From an uncultured Actinomycetes bacterium (GTDB taxonomy: Bacteria > Actinomycetota > CALGFH01): a stretch of 10,356 nt of DNA. Positions 1 to 6,058 of the stretch are shown here, one piece after another; positions within the stretch are counted from its first letter, which is position 1, and every line of letters starts with the position of its first letter. The translations under genes were made by a program, and so were the position numbers. Location: the NCBI GenBank assembly GCA_937881255.1, contig CALGFH010000280.1, positions 1 through 10,356 of the forward strand, given 5' to 3'. The notes under the pieces were generated by a model. That model was not told where the DNA came from, did no database searches, and saw nothing but the letters and a program-made list of their open reading frames with translations.

Positions 1-121
1 CTACCTAGCCCATGGCGCAGCGGCCAAGAGCCCAGATCCGCCCGAACACGGCGAAGCTTGTGCCAGGGCACGACGGCCACGCACCGGCCGATGACGGGCC
101 GATGCGCAGCACCAAGCGGCG

Positions 122-277
122 CTACCCGGCCGGGGTCATGGCTGACGGCGGCGTGGTGGTGCTCGTGTCGTGGCTGGTGTCCATGTGCTCCCACTGCTGG
201 CCATGCCCCAGATACTGGGTGACGTGGATATGGTCGTGCTGGTGCACCTGGGCGTCATGGCTGTGGGTGTCGGCCAT
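122..277 (-). CDS. Small histidine-rich protein, probably frameshifted (possible pseudogene)
   Basis: The ORF encodes 51 residues, nine of them histidines, in the pattern HSHD (5-8), HQHDHIHVTQYL (12-23) and HMDTSHD (31-37). From memory this resembles an uncharacterised family of short actinobacterial proteins with an 'HDHxHVTHYL..GEDW.HL..SH.HEH' pattern; I know of no assigned function, and metal binding is only an inference from composition. The ATG at 277 was chosen over upstream starts because a strong Shine-Dalgarno (GGGAGG) lies 9 nt before it and homology-like residues begin there. After SHD the ORF runs into a Thr/Pro/Ala tail and stops. Reading the same strand in the frame reached by adding one base instead gives E-H-H-H-A-A-V-S-H-D-P, which continues the histidine pattern. 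A one-base deletion near 159-163, or a sequencing error there, is therefore likely. The shifted frame stays open to the left edge of the window. Confidence 0.5.
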   Translation of the reverse strand: MADTHSHDAQVHQHDHIHVTQYLGHGQQWEHMDTSHDTSTTTPPSAMTPAG

Positions 278-345
278 GGCGAACGACCTCCCGCATGGGC
301 TTGCCTGCCAGAACCCCACCCAGGTTGCCGGTCCAGCATCCCCGC

Positions 346-369
346 GGTTGACCGCCAGCTTGACCGCCA
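346..369. repeat. Tandem 12-base repeat, two copies
   Basis: GGTTGACCGCCA at 346-357 is followed immediately by GCTTGACCGCCA at 358-369, with one difference. It lies 70-90 bases upstream of the histidine-rich ORF and could be an operator with two half-sites on one face of the helix, or a chance duplication. Confidence 0.45.
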
Positions 370-741
370 CCCCCACGACCATTGGGTCCACGGCGGACGG
401 CGCTGGACGCCTCTACCCATCCTGAGCTGCGCAGATGCAGCGGACCTTGGCCACCTGACCAGCTACGAGTCCGAGGGTCGAACACCAACGGCGCAGCGAC
501 CGCCCAACCGCCACCTAGCTCATGCAGCCGAGTGCAGCAAGCCGCCGGACGCCCACTTGACGAGCTCGGCGGCTGCCTCTGTTGATGGGCGGCCGCTGAT
601 CCCAGCGACGGTCTGGTCGCGGGAGTCACGGCCTGTGACATTCGAGTGTGATGGCAGGGCCGGCGTTGTGGATGGGTGGCGGACTATCAGCTCCCCAATG
701 CCAGGGCAGAGCCAACAAGCTGACTCGCCGCATAGAAGGGT

Positions 742-756
742 GCTGAGGTCCTCAGC
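742..756. promoter_or_regulatory. 15-base odd palindrome, operator-like
   Basis: GCTGAGG and CCTCAGC flank a single central T, making a perfect 7+1+7 palindrome about 170 bases upstream of the gene starting at 927. The one-base centre favours a dimeric repressor site over a hairpin, although a 6-bp stem with a GTC loop is possible. No regulator gene is nearby to pair with it. Confidence 0.3.
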
Positions 757-813
757 GACAGCCCGGTGCTCGCGGGATGCTACATCCTCGACCCGGTTGC
801 ACCGCTCCCCGTG

Positions 814-835
814 AGCTCACCGCTGTGGAGCTTTT
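814..835 (+). terminator. Intrinsic-terminator-like hairpin with T run
   Basis: AGCTCAC (814-820) pairs with GTGGAGCT (825-832) around a CGCT loop, with a single bulged G. The stem runs directly into TTTT (832-835). T runs are rare in this sequence. No plus-strand gene ends here, so it would terminate an unrecognised short transcript or act as an attenuator about 90 bases upstream of the gene at 927. Confidence 0.35.
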
Positions 836-926
836 ACCGACCTCGAACCTTCACCAGCCGCTGGCGCCAACCTGGCCGGGTCACGATGTGGCCGACAACC
901 GACCGGCGAGGCGACGAGGTGAACGG

Positions 927-1448
927 ATGCGGGGACTTGGCAGGCGGACGCGATGGCTCGGGTGGCTGGTGGCCGGGGTGCTGCTGGTGTCAGCCGGTGG
1001 GGCGGCCCTGGCCGCCCAGGACGCGACCACCACGACCCAGGCGCCGGGGGGGAGCGCGGACAAGGTCAGGGCGCGGGCCGGGCTGCTCGGCCATGGCGGC
1101 GCCTGGCGGCACGGGCTCGGCCGCCGGGTCCTCCACGGCGAGGTCACCGTCCAGACCCAGGACGGCACCAAGACCATCGTCATGGCCAGGGGCGAGGTCA
1201 CCGCCCTGTCCGGGGACGCCATCACCGTCAAGAGCTCGGACGGGGTCGAGACCTCGTTCCGGATCGACGGCGACACCCGCTTCGGGTTCCGCAACGAGCC
1301 CGACCCGACCGCCGAGCTGAAGGTCGGCGAGGACGCCTTCGTGGCCGGCGAGAAGTCGGGCGACCGAGCGGTCGCCAGGCGGGTCGTCTCCGGCGACCTG
1401 GCCAGGCGGGGCCCCGGCGCCGGCGGCGGCAAGGGCGCGACCCCCTAG
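927..1448 (+). CDS. Secreted DUF5666-like protein
   Basis: The ORF encodes 173 residues. The N-terminus is a clear Sec signal peptide: basic n-region (RGLGRRTR), hydrophobic core at 10-29 and a likely cleavage near ALA-AQD (28-32). A Thr/Gly-rich linker (31-45) follows. A beta-rich domain at roughly 70-155 has the repeating pattern G-x-V-T-x-L-S-G-D-x-I-T-V-K-S-S-D-G, then LKVGEDAFVAGEKSGDRAVARRV. That matches the DUF5666 type of small extracellular OB/beta-barrel-like domain, whose function is unknown. The tail (155-173) is Gly/Arg-rich. ATG 927 was chosen because GAGGTG lies 5 nt upstream and the signal peptide begins there; an in-frame ATG at 777 would add 50 residues of composition unlike a signal peptide. 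The gene is convergent with the membrane-protein gene that ends at 1475. Confidence 0.8.
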   Translation: MRGLGRRTRWLGWLVAGVLLVSAGGAALAAQDATTTTQAPGGSADKVRARAGLLGHGGAWRHGLGRRVLHGEVTVQTQDGTKTIVMARGEVTALSGDAITVKSSDGVETSFRIDGDTRFGFRNEPDPTAELKVGEDAFVAGEKSGDRAVARRVVSGDLARRGPGAGGGKGATP

Positions 1449-1465
1449 CCCCGATCCTGGCCCCG

Positions 1466-1501
1466 CTGCTGGCCTCAGGATGCGAGACCCGAGGCCAGCA
1501 G
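1466..1501. terminator. GC-rich hairpin between convergent genes
   Basis: An 11-base perfect inverted repeat, CTGCTGGCCTC (1466-1476) and GAGGCCAGCAG (1491-1501), encloses a 14-base loop. It follows the plus-strand stop at 1448 and its left arm overlaps the stop codon of the minus-strand gene. There is no T run, as is common for terminators in high-GC actinobacteria. It probably acts on both strands. Confidence 0.5.
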
Positions 1502-1957
1502 GGCCACGACCAGGACCAGCAGGAAGAAGCCGAGGGCGAGCCAGGCGGCGCGCATGGCATGCCTGGCCACCGGGACCGGGCGCAGGGCCAACAGCCGGCG
1601 GCCGCAGTCACACATGCCCGGCTCGAACGCGACCCGGTGGCCCTCACTGCAGGCGAAGCGGGGCCGGTCGCGGACGTCGTAGCCACAGCCGGCGCAGGCA
1701 GCCATGGCCGAGTTCTCGAAGCCGCAGCGCGGGCAGACCCGCAGCGAGGCCAGCTCCCAGGCCAGCACGCCGGCGCTGAGGGCGGCCAGGCCGCCGAAGA
1801 TGGCGAAGGTGACCAGCCCCGAGCCGACCGTGTCGTCCAGGGCGACGGTGAACAAGGCGCTGCCCAGCGCCGAAGCGGCCAGGGCGATCCCGACCGCGGT
1901 CAGGGTCGAGCGCACCGCCGCCGGCCGCCGGCCGGGGCTGGATCCGGAAACTTTCAC
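1475..1957 (-). CDS. Membrane protein with central zinc-ribbon cysteines
   Basis: The ORF encodes about 160 residues (163 from the alternative GTG at 1966). Numbering from 1966, two membrane helices lie at about 21-43 and 49-72, a cytosolic-looking cysteine-rich segment at 76-125, and a third helix at 138-160. The segment holds CPRCG (C78, C81) and CAGCG (C91, C94), a classic zinc-ribbon four-cysteine set. Further ligand candidates are C106, H110, C119 and C121, so two zinc sites are plausible. I do not recognise a named family; sensing or scaffolding is speculation. No Shine-Dalgarno precedes either GTG at a good distance. A TAACGT -10-like hexamer ends 7 nt before GTG 1957, which would give a leaderless mRNA starting at that codon, so I prefer 1957. 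Confidence 0.75.
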   Translation of the reverse strand: MKVSGSSPGRRPAAVRSTLTAVGIALAASALGSALFTVALDDTVGSGLVTFAIFGGLAALSAGVLAWELASLRVCPRCGFENSAMAACAGCGYDVRDRPRFACSEGHRVAFEPGMCDCGRRLLALRPVPVARHAMRAAWLALGFFLLVLVVALLASGLAS

Positions 1958-1964
1958 GAGCCTC

Positions 1965-1994
1965 ACGTTACCCGGCCGCCGATCCGATGGTGAA
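1965..1994 (-). promoter_or_regulatory. Candidate promoter giving a leaderless transcript
   Basis: On the minus strand TTCACC (1994-1989) and TAACGT (1970-1965) are separated by 18 bases and resemble -35 and -10 elements. Transcription starting 7 nt after the -10 would begin exactly at GTG 1957. This is inferred from spacing only. Confidence 0.35.
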
Positions 1995-2009
1995 CCGGAC
2001 GCATTGTCA

Positions 2010-3518
2010 CTACAGCGCGTCGACCGGCCTCTTCGAGGTAGTCAGACGCCACCCTTCTCGGGTGTCCTTGACCCCAGCGGATGCCGGAGCGTTGGTTCCC
2101 CCTTCACGGGGGCCGGTTTCACCACCGCAGAAGCGATGGCCAGCGCCTTCCCCTCCAGGGGCATGAGTAACCCAGCCGCCCGCTTGGCGGTCTGGGACCC
2201 GGGCGGTCTTGATGGTGGCTCTCTCGGCCCAGGCGGCGAGATTGGCGGCGGCGTTGCGGTCCCGGTCCATGACCAGCCCGCAAGCACCGCAGTGGAACGT
2301 CCGCGTCCGCAACGCCAACTGCTCCACGACCCTTCCACAGACGGAGCAGGTCTTGGTCGACGGGAACCAGCGGTCGCACACCACCAGCTCCCCTCCGCGC
2401 CAGGCGGTCTTGTAGCGAAGCTGGCGGGCGAACTCTGCCCAGGCGGCGTCGGTGATGGCTCTGGCGAGGTGCCTGTTGCGGATCAGATTTGCCACGGGGA
2501 GATCTTCGACGGCCAGCCCACTGTGGGTCTGGGCGAGCTGGCTGGAGACCTCATGAAGGAAGCTTCGGCGGATGTTGGCGATGCGATGGTGCTCCCGAGC
2601 CAGCGCACGAACGGCTTTCGTCCGGTTTCGGGAACCCCGCCGGGTGCGCGAGAACGCCCGGGAACGCTGCCGCAACCGGCCGTGCCGGCGAGTCAGCGGT
2701 CGAGGAGCGGTGAAGCGGCAGACCTCGGCGCCATTGGAGCAGGCAACGACGGCGAAGGCGGCAAGTCCACGGTCGATCCCGACGAACCTCCGAACCTGAC
2801 CTTGCGATGGCTGCCGGTGGCGGCGGCTGGGATGGAGGTCCGCAGCCTCGATGTTCAAGTGTACATACCATCGGTTAGCTCGCCGCGTGACCGTCGCGGA
2901 CAAGACTCTCGCGGGCGATCCGACAACGGCCCTGCCGGTGCGTACGTCGAGGTTCTTGACGGGACGGAGCATCCAACGCAGCCGCCTGGTGTCCTCATGC
3001 ACCCGAACCGTTCCGATCTTCGGCAACGTCACCGATCGGGGATGACCCTCGCCTATACGGATGCCGCCACGGCCGCTCGCATCCTTGTTACGGAGACGGA
3101 AGCTGTCGCGGCCATGGCCCTTGCGCTTTCGTCTCGGGAAGCCGACGCGGCGGCCGCTGCGTTGGGCGTATCGAGCAAGCCCTCGACCAAGGTCGACGGC
3201 GGCTTCTTCGAACACTTGGGCGGAGATCTGCGTTCGCCAGGAGAGCCCGGTCACCTGTTTCGTGGTAGTTCCATCCGGAGCAACGACGAAGACGCGACCG
3301 GCGCTCTCGCTAGTCTTCCACCGATTGAGCGCCTTGATCAGATCGAAGCCTGACCAGGGCACGGTCGCCGACGGATCTGCCTTTCTCGCGGCAAGCGCGT
3401 CGGTGACCAACTGCAGGCACTGGTTGTAGGCGAAGCGCGATGCGCCGCTGTACCGGACGAACATCCTTGACTGCTCGGCGGTTGGGGCGAACGCGAACCG
3501 GAACGTCGTGTGCCGCAT
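2010..3518 (-). CDS. tnpB: TnpB, RNA-guided RuvC nuclease of IS200/IS605/IS607 elements
   Basis: The ORF encodes 502 residues, longer than the usual 350-450. It begins with the OrfB-type helix-turn-helix region (about 1-45, FAPTAEQ..SGASRFAYNQCL). All nuclease motifs are present: RuvC-I VGIDRG (D249), RuvC-II AVEDLP (E338), the zinc finger CSVC...CGAC (C391, C394, C410, C413) and RuvC-III DRDRNAAANL (D418/D420). The protein should therefore be catalytically competent. Characterised TnpB proteins use an omega-RNA, transcribed from the 3' end of the gene and the transposon end, to cut DNA next to a target-adjacent motif. The last 70 residues, rich in Gly, Arg and Thr, look like read-through of that RNA scaffold rather than a protein domain. 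ATG 3518 has no Shine-Dalgarno; a -10-like TAGACT lies 9 nt upstream, suggesting a short or absent leader. No tnpA accompanies it. Confidence 0.93.
   Translation of the reverse strand: MRHTTFRFAFAPTAEQSRMFVRYSGASRFAYNQCLQLVTDALAARKADPSATVPWSGFDLIKALNRWKTSESAGRVFVVAPDGTTTKQVTGLSWRTQISAQVFEEAAVDLGRGLARYAQRSGRRVGFPRRKRKGHGRDSFRLRNKDASGRGGIRIGEGHPRSVTLPKIGTVRVHEDTRRLRWMLRPVKNLDVRTGRAVVGSPARVLSATVTRRANRWYVHLNIEAADLHPSRRHRQPSQGQVRRFVGIDRGLAAFAVVACSNGAEVCRFTAPRPLTRRHGRLRQRSRAFSRTRRGSRNRTKAVRALAREHHRIANIRRSFLHEVSSQLAQTHSGLAVEDLPVANLIRNRHLARAITDAAWAEFARQLRYKTAWRGGELVVCDRWFPSTKTCSVCGRVVEQLALRTRTFHCGACGLVMDRDRNAAANLAAWAERATIKTARVPDRQAGGWVTHAPGGEGAGHRFCGGETGPREGGTNAPASAGVKDTREGWRLTTSKRPVDAL
2017..2112 (-). 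ncRNA. Probable omega-RNA (reRNA) scaffold overlapping the tnpB 3' end
   Basis: Three hairpins occur within 96 bases at the 3' end of tnpB: CCCCC/GGGGG with a 5-base loop (2098-2112); CACCC/GGGTG with a TTCTC loop (2050-2064); and a longer bulged hairpin (2017-2049) in which GCGTC+GAC pairs with GTC+GACGC around an inner CCTC-TTC-GAGG stem. By analogy with studied TnpB systems this is where the guide RNA scaffold lies, with the guide encoded just past the element end (lower coordinates). The boundaries of the RNA are not determined, and the last hairpin could equally be the transposase-recognised right-end hairpin. Confidence 0.45.
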
Positions 3519-3527
3519 GAGGTGCGG

Positions 3528-3557
3528 AGTCTATCGCGCCGAGGCACCAAATGCGAA
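3528..3557 (-). promoter_or_regulatory. Candidate tnpB promoter
   Basis: On the minus strand TAGACT (3533-3528) is a good actinobacterial -10 match. TTCGCA (3557-3552) sits 18 bases upstream in the -35 position. The -10 ends 9 nt before the tnpB ATG, so the leader would be very short or absent. The -35 overlaps the palindrome at 3554-3567. Confidence 0.4.
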
Positions 3558-3567
3558 CATGTGTTCG
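3554..3567. promoter_or_regulatory. LexA/SOS-box-like palindrome upstream of tnpB
   Basis: CGAAC-ATGT-GTTCG is a perfect 5-4-5 palindrome and fits the LexA box known from mycobacteria and Bacillus (CGAAC-N4-GTTCG), with the favoured A after the right arm. It overlaps the proposed -35 of tnpB, a natural repression position. The plus-strand F420-type gene starts 133 bases away on the other side. It could instead be a transposon left-end hairpin. Confidence 0.45.
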
Positions 3568-3700
3568 AAGATCGTTGGCTGGCGCAAGACACGGGCCATC
3601 AGCCGCCTCATTGAAGCCGAACAGACCGATGACTGCTGTGGGCGCTTACGACTGAGTGCTACTAGCCTGAGACGTACCCAGTACCAGGACCGGAGGCACG

Positions 3701-4873
3701 ATGGCGGGATCGGACAGGAACGGCAGCAAGACCCAGTGGCGGGAGCTGTTCCACGAGGTGGTCGAGACCAACCTGTGCACCGGATGCGCGGCCTGTGTGA
3801 TGGCCTGCCCACGGGACGTGCTGGAGTACGACCACACCGAGACCTACCACCCCTTCAACGTCGAGCTGTCGACCGCGGCCGACGACTGCGTGCACGGCCA
3901 GCGCGGCTGCGACATCTGCACCCGGGCCTGCCCGCGCTTCCGGGACTGGGAGGTCGAGTGCGACCAGGCCCTGTTCGGGCGGGCCCGGCAGCCCGAGGAG
4001 ATCACCGGGATCCGCCGGGGTGTGTTCCTGGCCCGGGCGACCGACCCGGCGGTGCTGGACGCCGGCCAGGACGGCGGGCTGGTCTCGGCGCTGCTGGCCT
4101 GGGGGCTGGCGACGGGCCGGATCGAGGGCGCCCTGACCTCGCGGCTGTCGTCGGCCAGGCGCTGGGACGGCGAGCCGTTCCTGGCCACCACCCGCGACGA
4201 GGTGCTGGAGGCCGCCGGGTCCCGCTACACCTACGCCGCCACCCCCCTGGCCATGGCCGAGGCCGAGCGGCGCGGGCTCAAACGCCTGGCCCTGGTCGGC
4301 ATGAGCTGCCAGGCCTCGATCAACGGCACCCTCCAGGCCCGGCGGGTCAACAAGTACGCCCGCCGGATCGAGATCACCCTGGGGCTGCTCTGCTCCAAGT
4401 CGTTCGGCTACGACGGCATGCGCCAGGTGATCACCGAGGACTACGGCGTCCCCCTCGACGACATCGCCAAGGTGAACATCAAGGGCCGCTTCCAGCTGTG
4501 GCGGCGCTCCACCGGCGAGCAGGTCGAGATCCCCCTCAAGCAGCTGCAGCAGGCCACCCGGGAGGGCTGCAAGCTCTGCCCCGACTTCGCGGCCGAGCAC
4601 GCCGACGTGGCCACCGGCGGCCTCGGCCAGCGCCACGGCTGGACCCTGGCCGTGGTCCGCACCCAGCGCGGCGAGGACTGGATGCGCCAGGCCGAGGCCG
4701 ACGGGGTGATCACCGTCCGGCCGGGCGAGGAGGACCCGGCGGCGCTGGCCCTGATGGCCAAGCTGGCCGCCCGCTCCCGCGGCCGCTGGCCGGTCGAGCT
4801 GACCGGCCCCCGTGGGGCCCCGCGGATGCTCCCAGTTGTACAGGCCGGCCAGGGAACCACCAAAACCACGTAG
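3701..4873 (+). CDS. FrhB/FdhB-family coenzyme F420 hydrogenase/dehydrogenase beta-subunit-like protein
   Basis: The ORF encodes 390 residues. A ferredoxin module at about 20-80 has CTGCAACVMACP (C26, C29, C32, C36) and a second set, CDICTRACP (C70, C73, C77) with C63 nearby, so one [4Fe-4S] cluster is clear and a second is possible. The FrhB/FdhB N-terminal domain follows, with GQDGGLVSALLAWGL (122-136). The C-terminal domain has VGMSCQ (199-204), C231, and CKLCPDFAAEHADVATGG (290-307), the family's second iron-sulfur and flavin region. Relatives bind FAD and pass electrons between F420 and iron-sulfur partners (FrhB, FpoF, FdhB), or act as 7-hydroxymethyl-chlorophyll a reductase. The substrate and partner here cannot be told, since no hydrogenase or formate dehydrogenase subunit lies alongside. 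ATG 3701 has GGAGG 4 nt upstream. The soluble protein is probably cytosolic. Confidence 0.88.
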   Translation: MAGSDRNGSKTQWRELFHEVVETNLCTGCAACVMACPRDVLEYDHTETYHPFNVELSTAADDCVHGQRGCDICTRACPRFRDWEVECDQALFGRARQPEEITGIRRGVFLARATDPAVLDAGQDGGLVSALLAWGLATGRIEGALTSRLSSARRWDGEPFLATTRDEVLEAAGSRYTYAATPLAMAEAERRGLKRLALVGMSCQASINGTLQARRVNKYARRIEITLGLLCSKSFGYDGMRQVITEDYGVPLDDIAKVNIKGRFQLWRRSTGEQVEIPLKQLQQATREGCKLCPDFAAEHADVATGGLGQRHGWTLAVVRTQRGEDWMRQAEADGVITVRPGEEDPAALALMAKLAARSRGRWPVELTGPRGAPRMLPVVQAGQGTTKTT

Positions 4874-5019
4874 CTCTGCCGACTTGCAGGCTTCCTACGG
4901 GCACGTTGTAACCTTCCCGCTCGCAAGGCACTACGGTCCTGACCGGTCCATGACCTCGTCCGGTCGTCTCCAGGCGCTGCCGCCGGAGTCTTCGGTCCAT
5001 GCCTTGGGGGGAGGGAAGC

Positions 5020-5529
5020 ATGGCCACCGACCGCGACGAGCAGCAGCGCCAGCAGCAGGAGCTGGAGGAGATCCGTCGCAGCTTCGCCGAGATGGGCGCC
5101 CGCATGGGCTCCCTGTTCGAGCCGCCGGACACCCAGGAGCCCGAGCGGGCGCAAGGGCCGCCCGCGCTCCCACCGCCCCCGGCGGTGGAGCGGGAGCGGC
5201 CGCGCTGGCAGCTGGTGGCCGCGGCGGCGCTCCTGGTCCTGCTCGGCACCTTCTTCGGCTGGGCGGCCGCCCAGGCGGGCGACGACGCCCCACCCCAGGC
5301 GGCGCCGCCCGTGACCACCACCCCGGCCACCACGGCCCAGCCCGAGACCACCGTCAAGCCGGAGATCCGGACGGTGCCGAGCGTGCCCGAGCAGTGTGTG
5401 GAGACCGCCGAGCTGGCCGACGAGGTCATCTCCCGTCTGAACCGAAACATCCGTGACGAACGCCTGTTCCTGGCGCTCCGGGACTACACCATCGCCAGCC
5501 AGGCCTGCCGTAGGGAGGCATCGCCTTGA
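5020..5529 (+). CDS. Single-pass membrane protein, unknown function
   Basis: The ORF encodes 169 residues. Residues 5-35 are a Gln/Glu-rich, coiled-coil-like N-terminus (EQQRQQQELEEIRRSFAEMG). A Pro-rich linker runs at 36-60, one membrane helix at about 64-86 (WQLVAAAALLVLLGTFFGWAAAQ), then a Pro/Thr-rich outer linker (87-118) and a small C-terminal helical part with two cysteines (C126, C163) that could form a disulfide. The arginines before the helix predict the N-terminus inside and the C-terminus outside. ATG 5020 is chosen because GGGGGGAGGG ends 5 nt upstream; an in-frame start at 4999 lies before that site. The stop shares one base with the next gene's ATG, so the two are probably co-translated. 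I do not recognise a family. Confidence 0.75.
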   Translation: MATDRDEQQRQQQELEEIRRSFAEMGARMGSLFEPPDTQEPERAQGPPALPPPPAVERERPRWQLVAAAALLVLLGTFFGWAAAQAGDDAPPQAAPPVTTTPATTAQPETTVKPEIRTVPSVPEQCVETAELADEVISRLNRNIRDERLFLALRDYTIASQACRREASP

Positions 5530-6014
5530 TGCGAAGCAAGACGCTCGCCAAGCTCCTGCTCGTGCTTGCCGGGCTCCTCGTCCTGACGGTCCCGGCGGCC
5601 AGCGCCGCCGAGACCCTGGTGCTCACCTGCACCAAGTGCACCGAGCTGATCGTGACCGGCAAGGACCTGCCGGCCAACTCGCGGGTCCGGGTCGGCGTGG
5701 TCGACGTCAAGACCGGTCAGGAGACGACCAACCAGTTCTACGTCCAGACCGACGCCAACGGCGCCTTCATCAAGAAGATCCCGATGGACCTTGGCGAGCA
5801 CCCGACCCTCGAGTCGACGGTGTGGAAGGAAGACACCAACAACGTGCTCGTGGTGGCCGCCCACAGCCGCTTCAAGGCACCCTGCAAGCCGGAGGACACC
5901 CTGGCCTTCACCGGGTCGCACACGCCGCTGCTGCTCGGCCTCGGCCTGGTCCTGCTGGCCGCCGGCGGGCTGCTGGTCCGCGGCTCGCGTCGGGCCTACC
6001 ACCCGGCCCGCTAG
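5529..6014 (+). CDS. LAFTG-anchored surface protein (class E sortase-type signal)
   Basis: The ORF encodes 161 residues. A signal peptide at 1-27 has cleavage predicted around ASA-AET. A beta-rich domain of about 90 residues follows (VLTCTKCTELIVTGKDLPANSRVRVGVVDVK...), with C34/C37 as a CxxC pair and C119 further on. At the C-terminus LAFTG (125-129) is followed by a hydrophobic stretch (133-150) and RGSRRAYHPAR, the three-part sorting signal used by actinobacterial class E sortases (LAxTG). The mature protein is therefore expected to be attached to the cell wall; no sortase gene is in the window. The start is ATG 5529 (TTG 5526 is possible), with GGGAGG at 5513-5518. It is coupled to the preceding membrane protein, and the two may function together at the envelope. 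Confidence 0.8.
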   Translation: MRSKTLAKLLLVLAGLLVLTVPAASAAETLVLTCTKCTELIVTGKDLPANSRVRVGVVDVKTGQETTNQFYVQTDANGAFIKKIPMDLGEHPTLESTVWKEDTNNVLVVAAHSRFKAPCKPEDTLAFTGSHTPLLLGLGLVLLAAGGLLVRGSRRAYHPAR

Positions 6015-6032
6015 CCGAACGCGCAACGACCC

Positions 6033-6058
6033 TGGCCCCGGGGAGCTCCCCGGGGCCA
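6033..6058. terminator. 26-base perfect palindrome between convergent genes
   Basis: The sequence from T6033 to A6058 is a perfect palindrome centred on AGCT, with arms of the type GGCCCCGGGGAG. An outer AACGA/TCGTT pair (6025-6029 and 6063-6067) extends it across a small internal loop. It lies between the stop at 6014 (+) and the fdxA stop at 6078 (-). It should act as a strong bidirectional terminator despite having no T run. Confidence 0.65.

Larger units (their letters stand above)
278..926. other. Gene-poor stretch with several short palindromes
   Basis: I see no convincing coding region here on either strand. The open frames present lack ribosome binding sites and recognisable domains, and they have low-complexity translations typical of GC-rich non-coding DNA. 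The stretch does contain a tandem 12-base repeat (346-369), an inverted repeat GTCAC-N5-GTGAC (625-639), an odd palindrome (742-756), a small GGATG/CATCC hairpin (775-787) and a terminator-like hairpin (814-835). It must also carry the promoters of the flanking divergent genes at 277 (-) and 927 (+), which I could not place. Confidence 0.5.
2010..3567 (-). mobile_element. TnpB-only IS200/IS605- or IS607-like element, ends approximate
   Basis: The region consists of one tnpB with structured DNA at both sides: hairpins at 2017-2112 beyond and within the 3' end, and a palindrome at 3554-3567 before the 5' end. No tnpA (Y1 HUH transposase or serine recombinase) is present in the window, so the element would be non-autonomous, moved in trans, or immobilised. 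I could not define exact ends: such elements lack terminal inverted repeats and target duplications, so the limits given are only the outermost recognised structures. The right end probably lies a little below 2010. Confidence 0.4.

Noticed and set aside
475..500. T-loop-like GGTCGAAC suggesting a tRNA
   Set aside because: No matching acceptor, D or anticodon stems could be built around it.
625..652. GTCAC/GTGAC inverted repeat and TGTGA repeats resembling a CRP-type site
   Set aside because: The half-sites are in the wrong order and spacing for CRP, and no target gene is at a sensible distance.
170..814. 214-codon plus-strand frame in the gene-poor left region
   Set aside because: It has no ribosome binding site or domain, and it runs antisense to the better-supported histidine-rich ORF.
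953..1993. 346-codon plus-strand frame across two genes
   Set aside because: It overlaps both the DUF5666-like gene and the zinc-ribbon gene and has Arg/Gly/Gln-rich shadow composition.
1704..3353. 549-codon plus-strand open frame antisense to tnpB
   Set aside because: It has no recognisable domain, and its length is explained by GC-rich codon structure opposite the well-supported tnpB.
4906..4934. TTGTAA-N17-CACTAC as a promoter for the gene at 5020
   Set aside because: The -10 match is too weak to support beyond chance.
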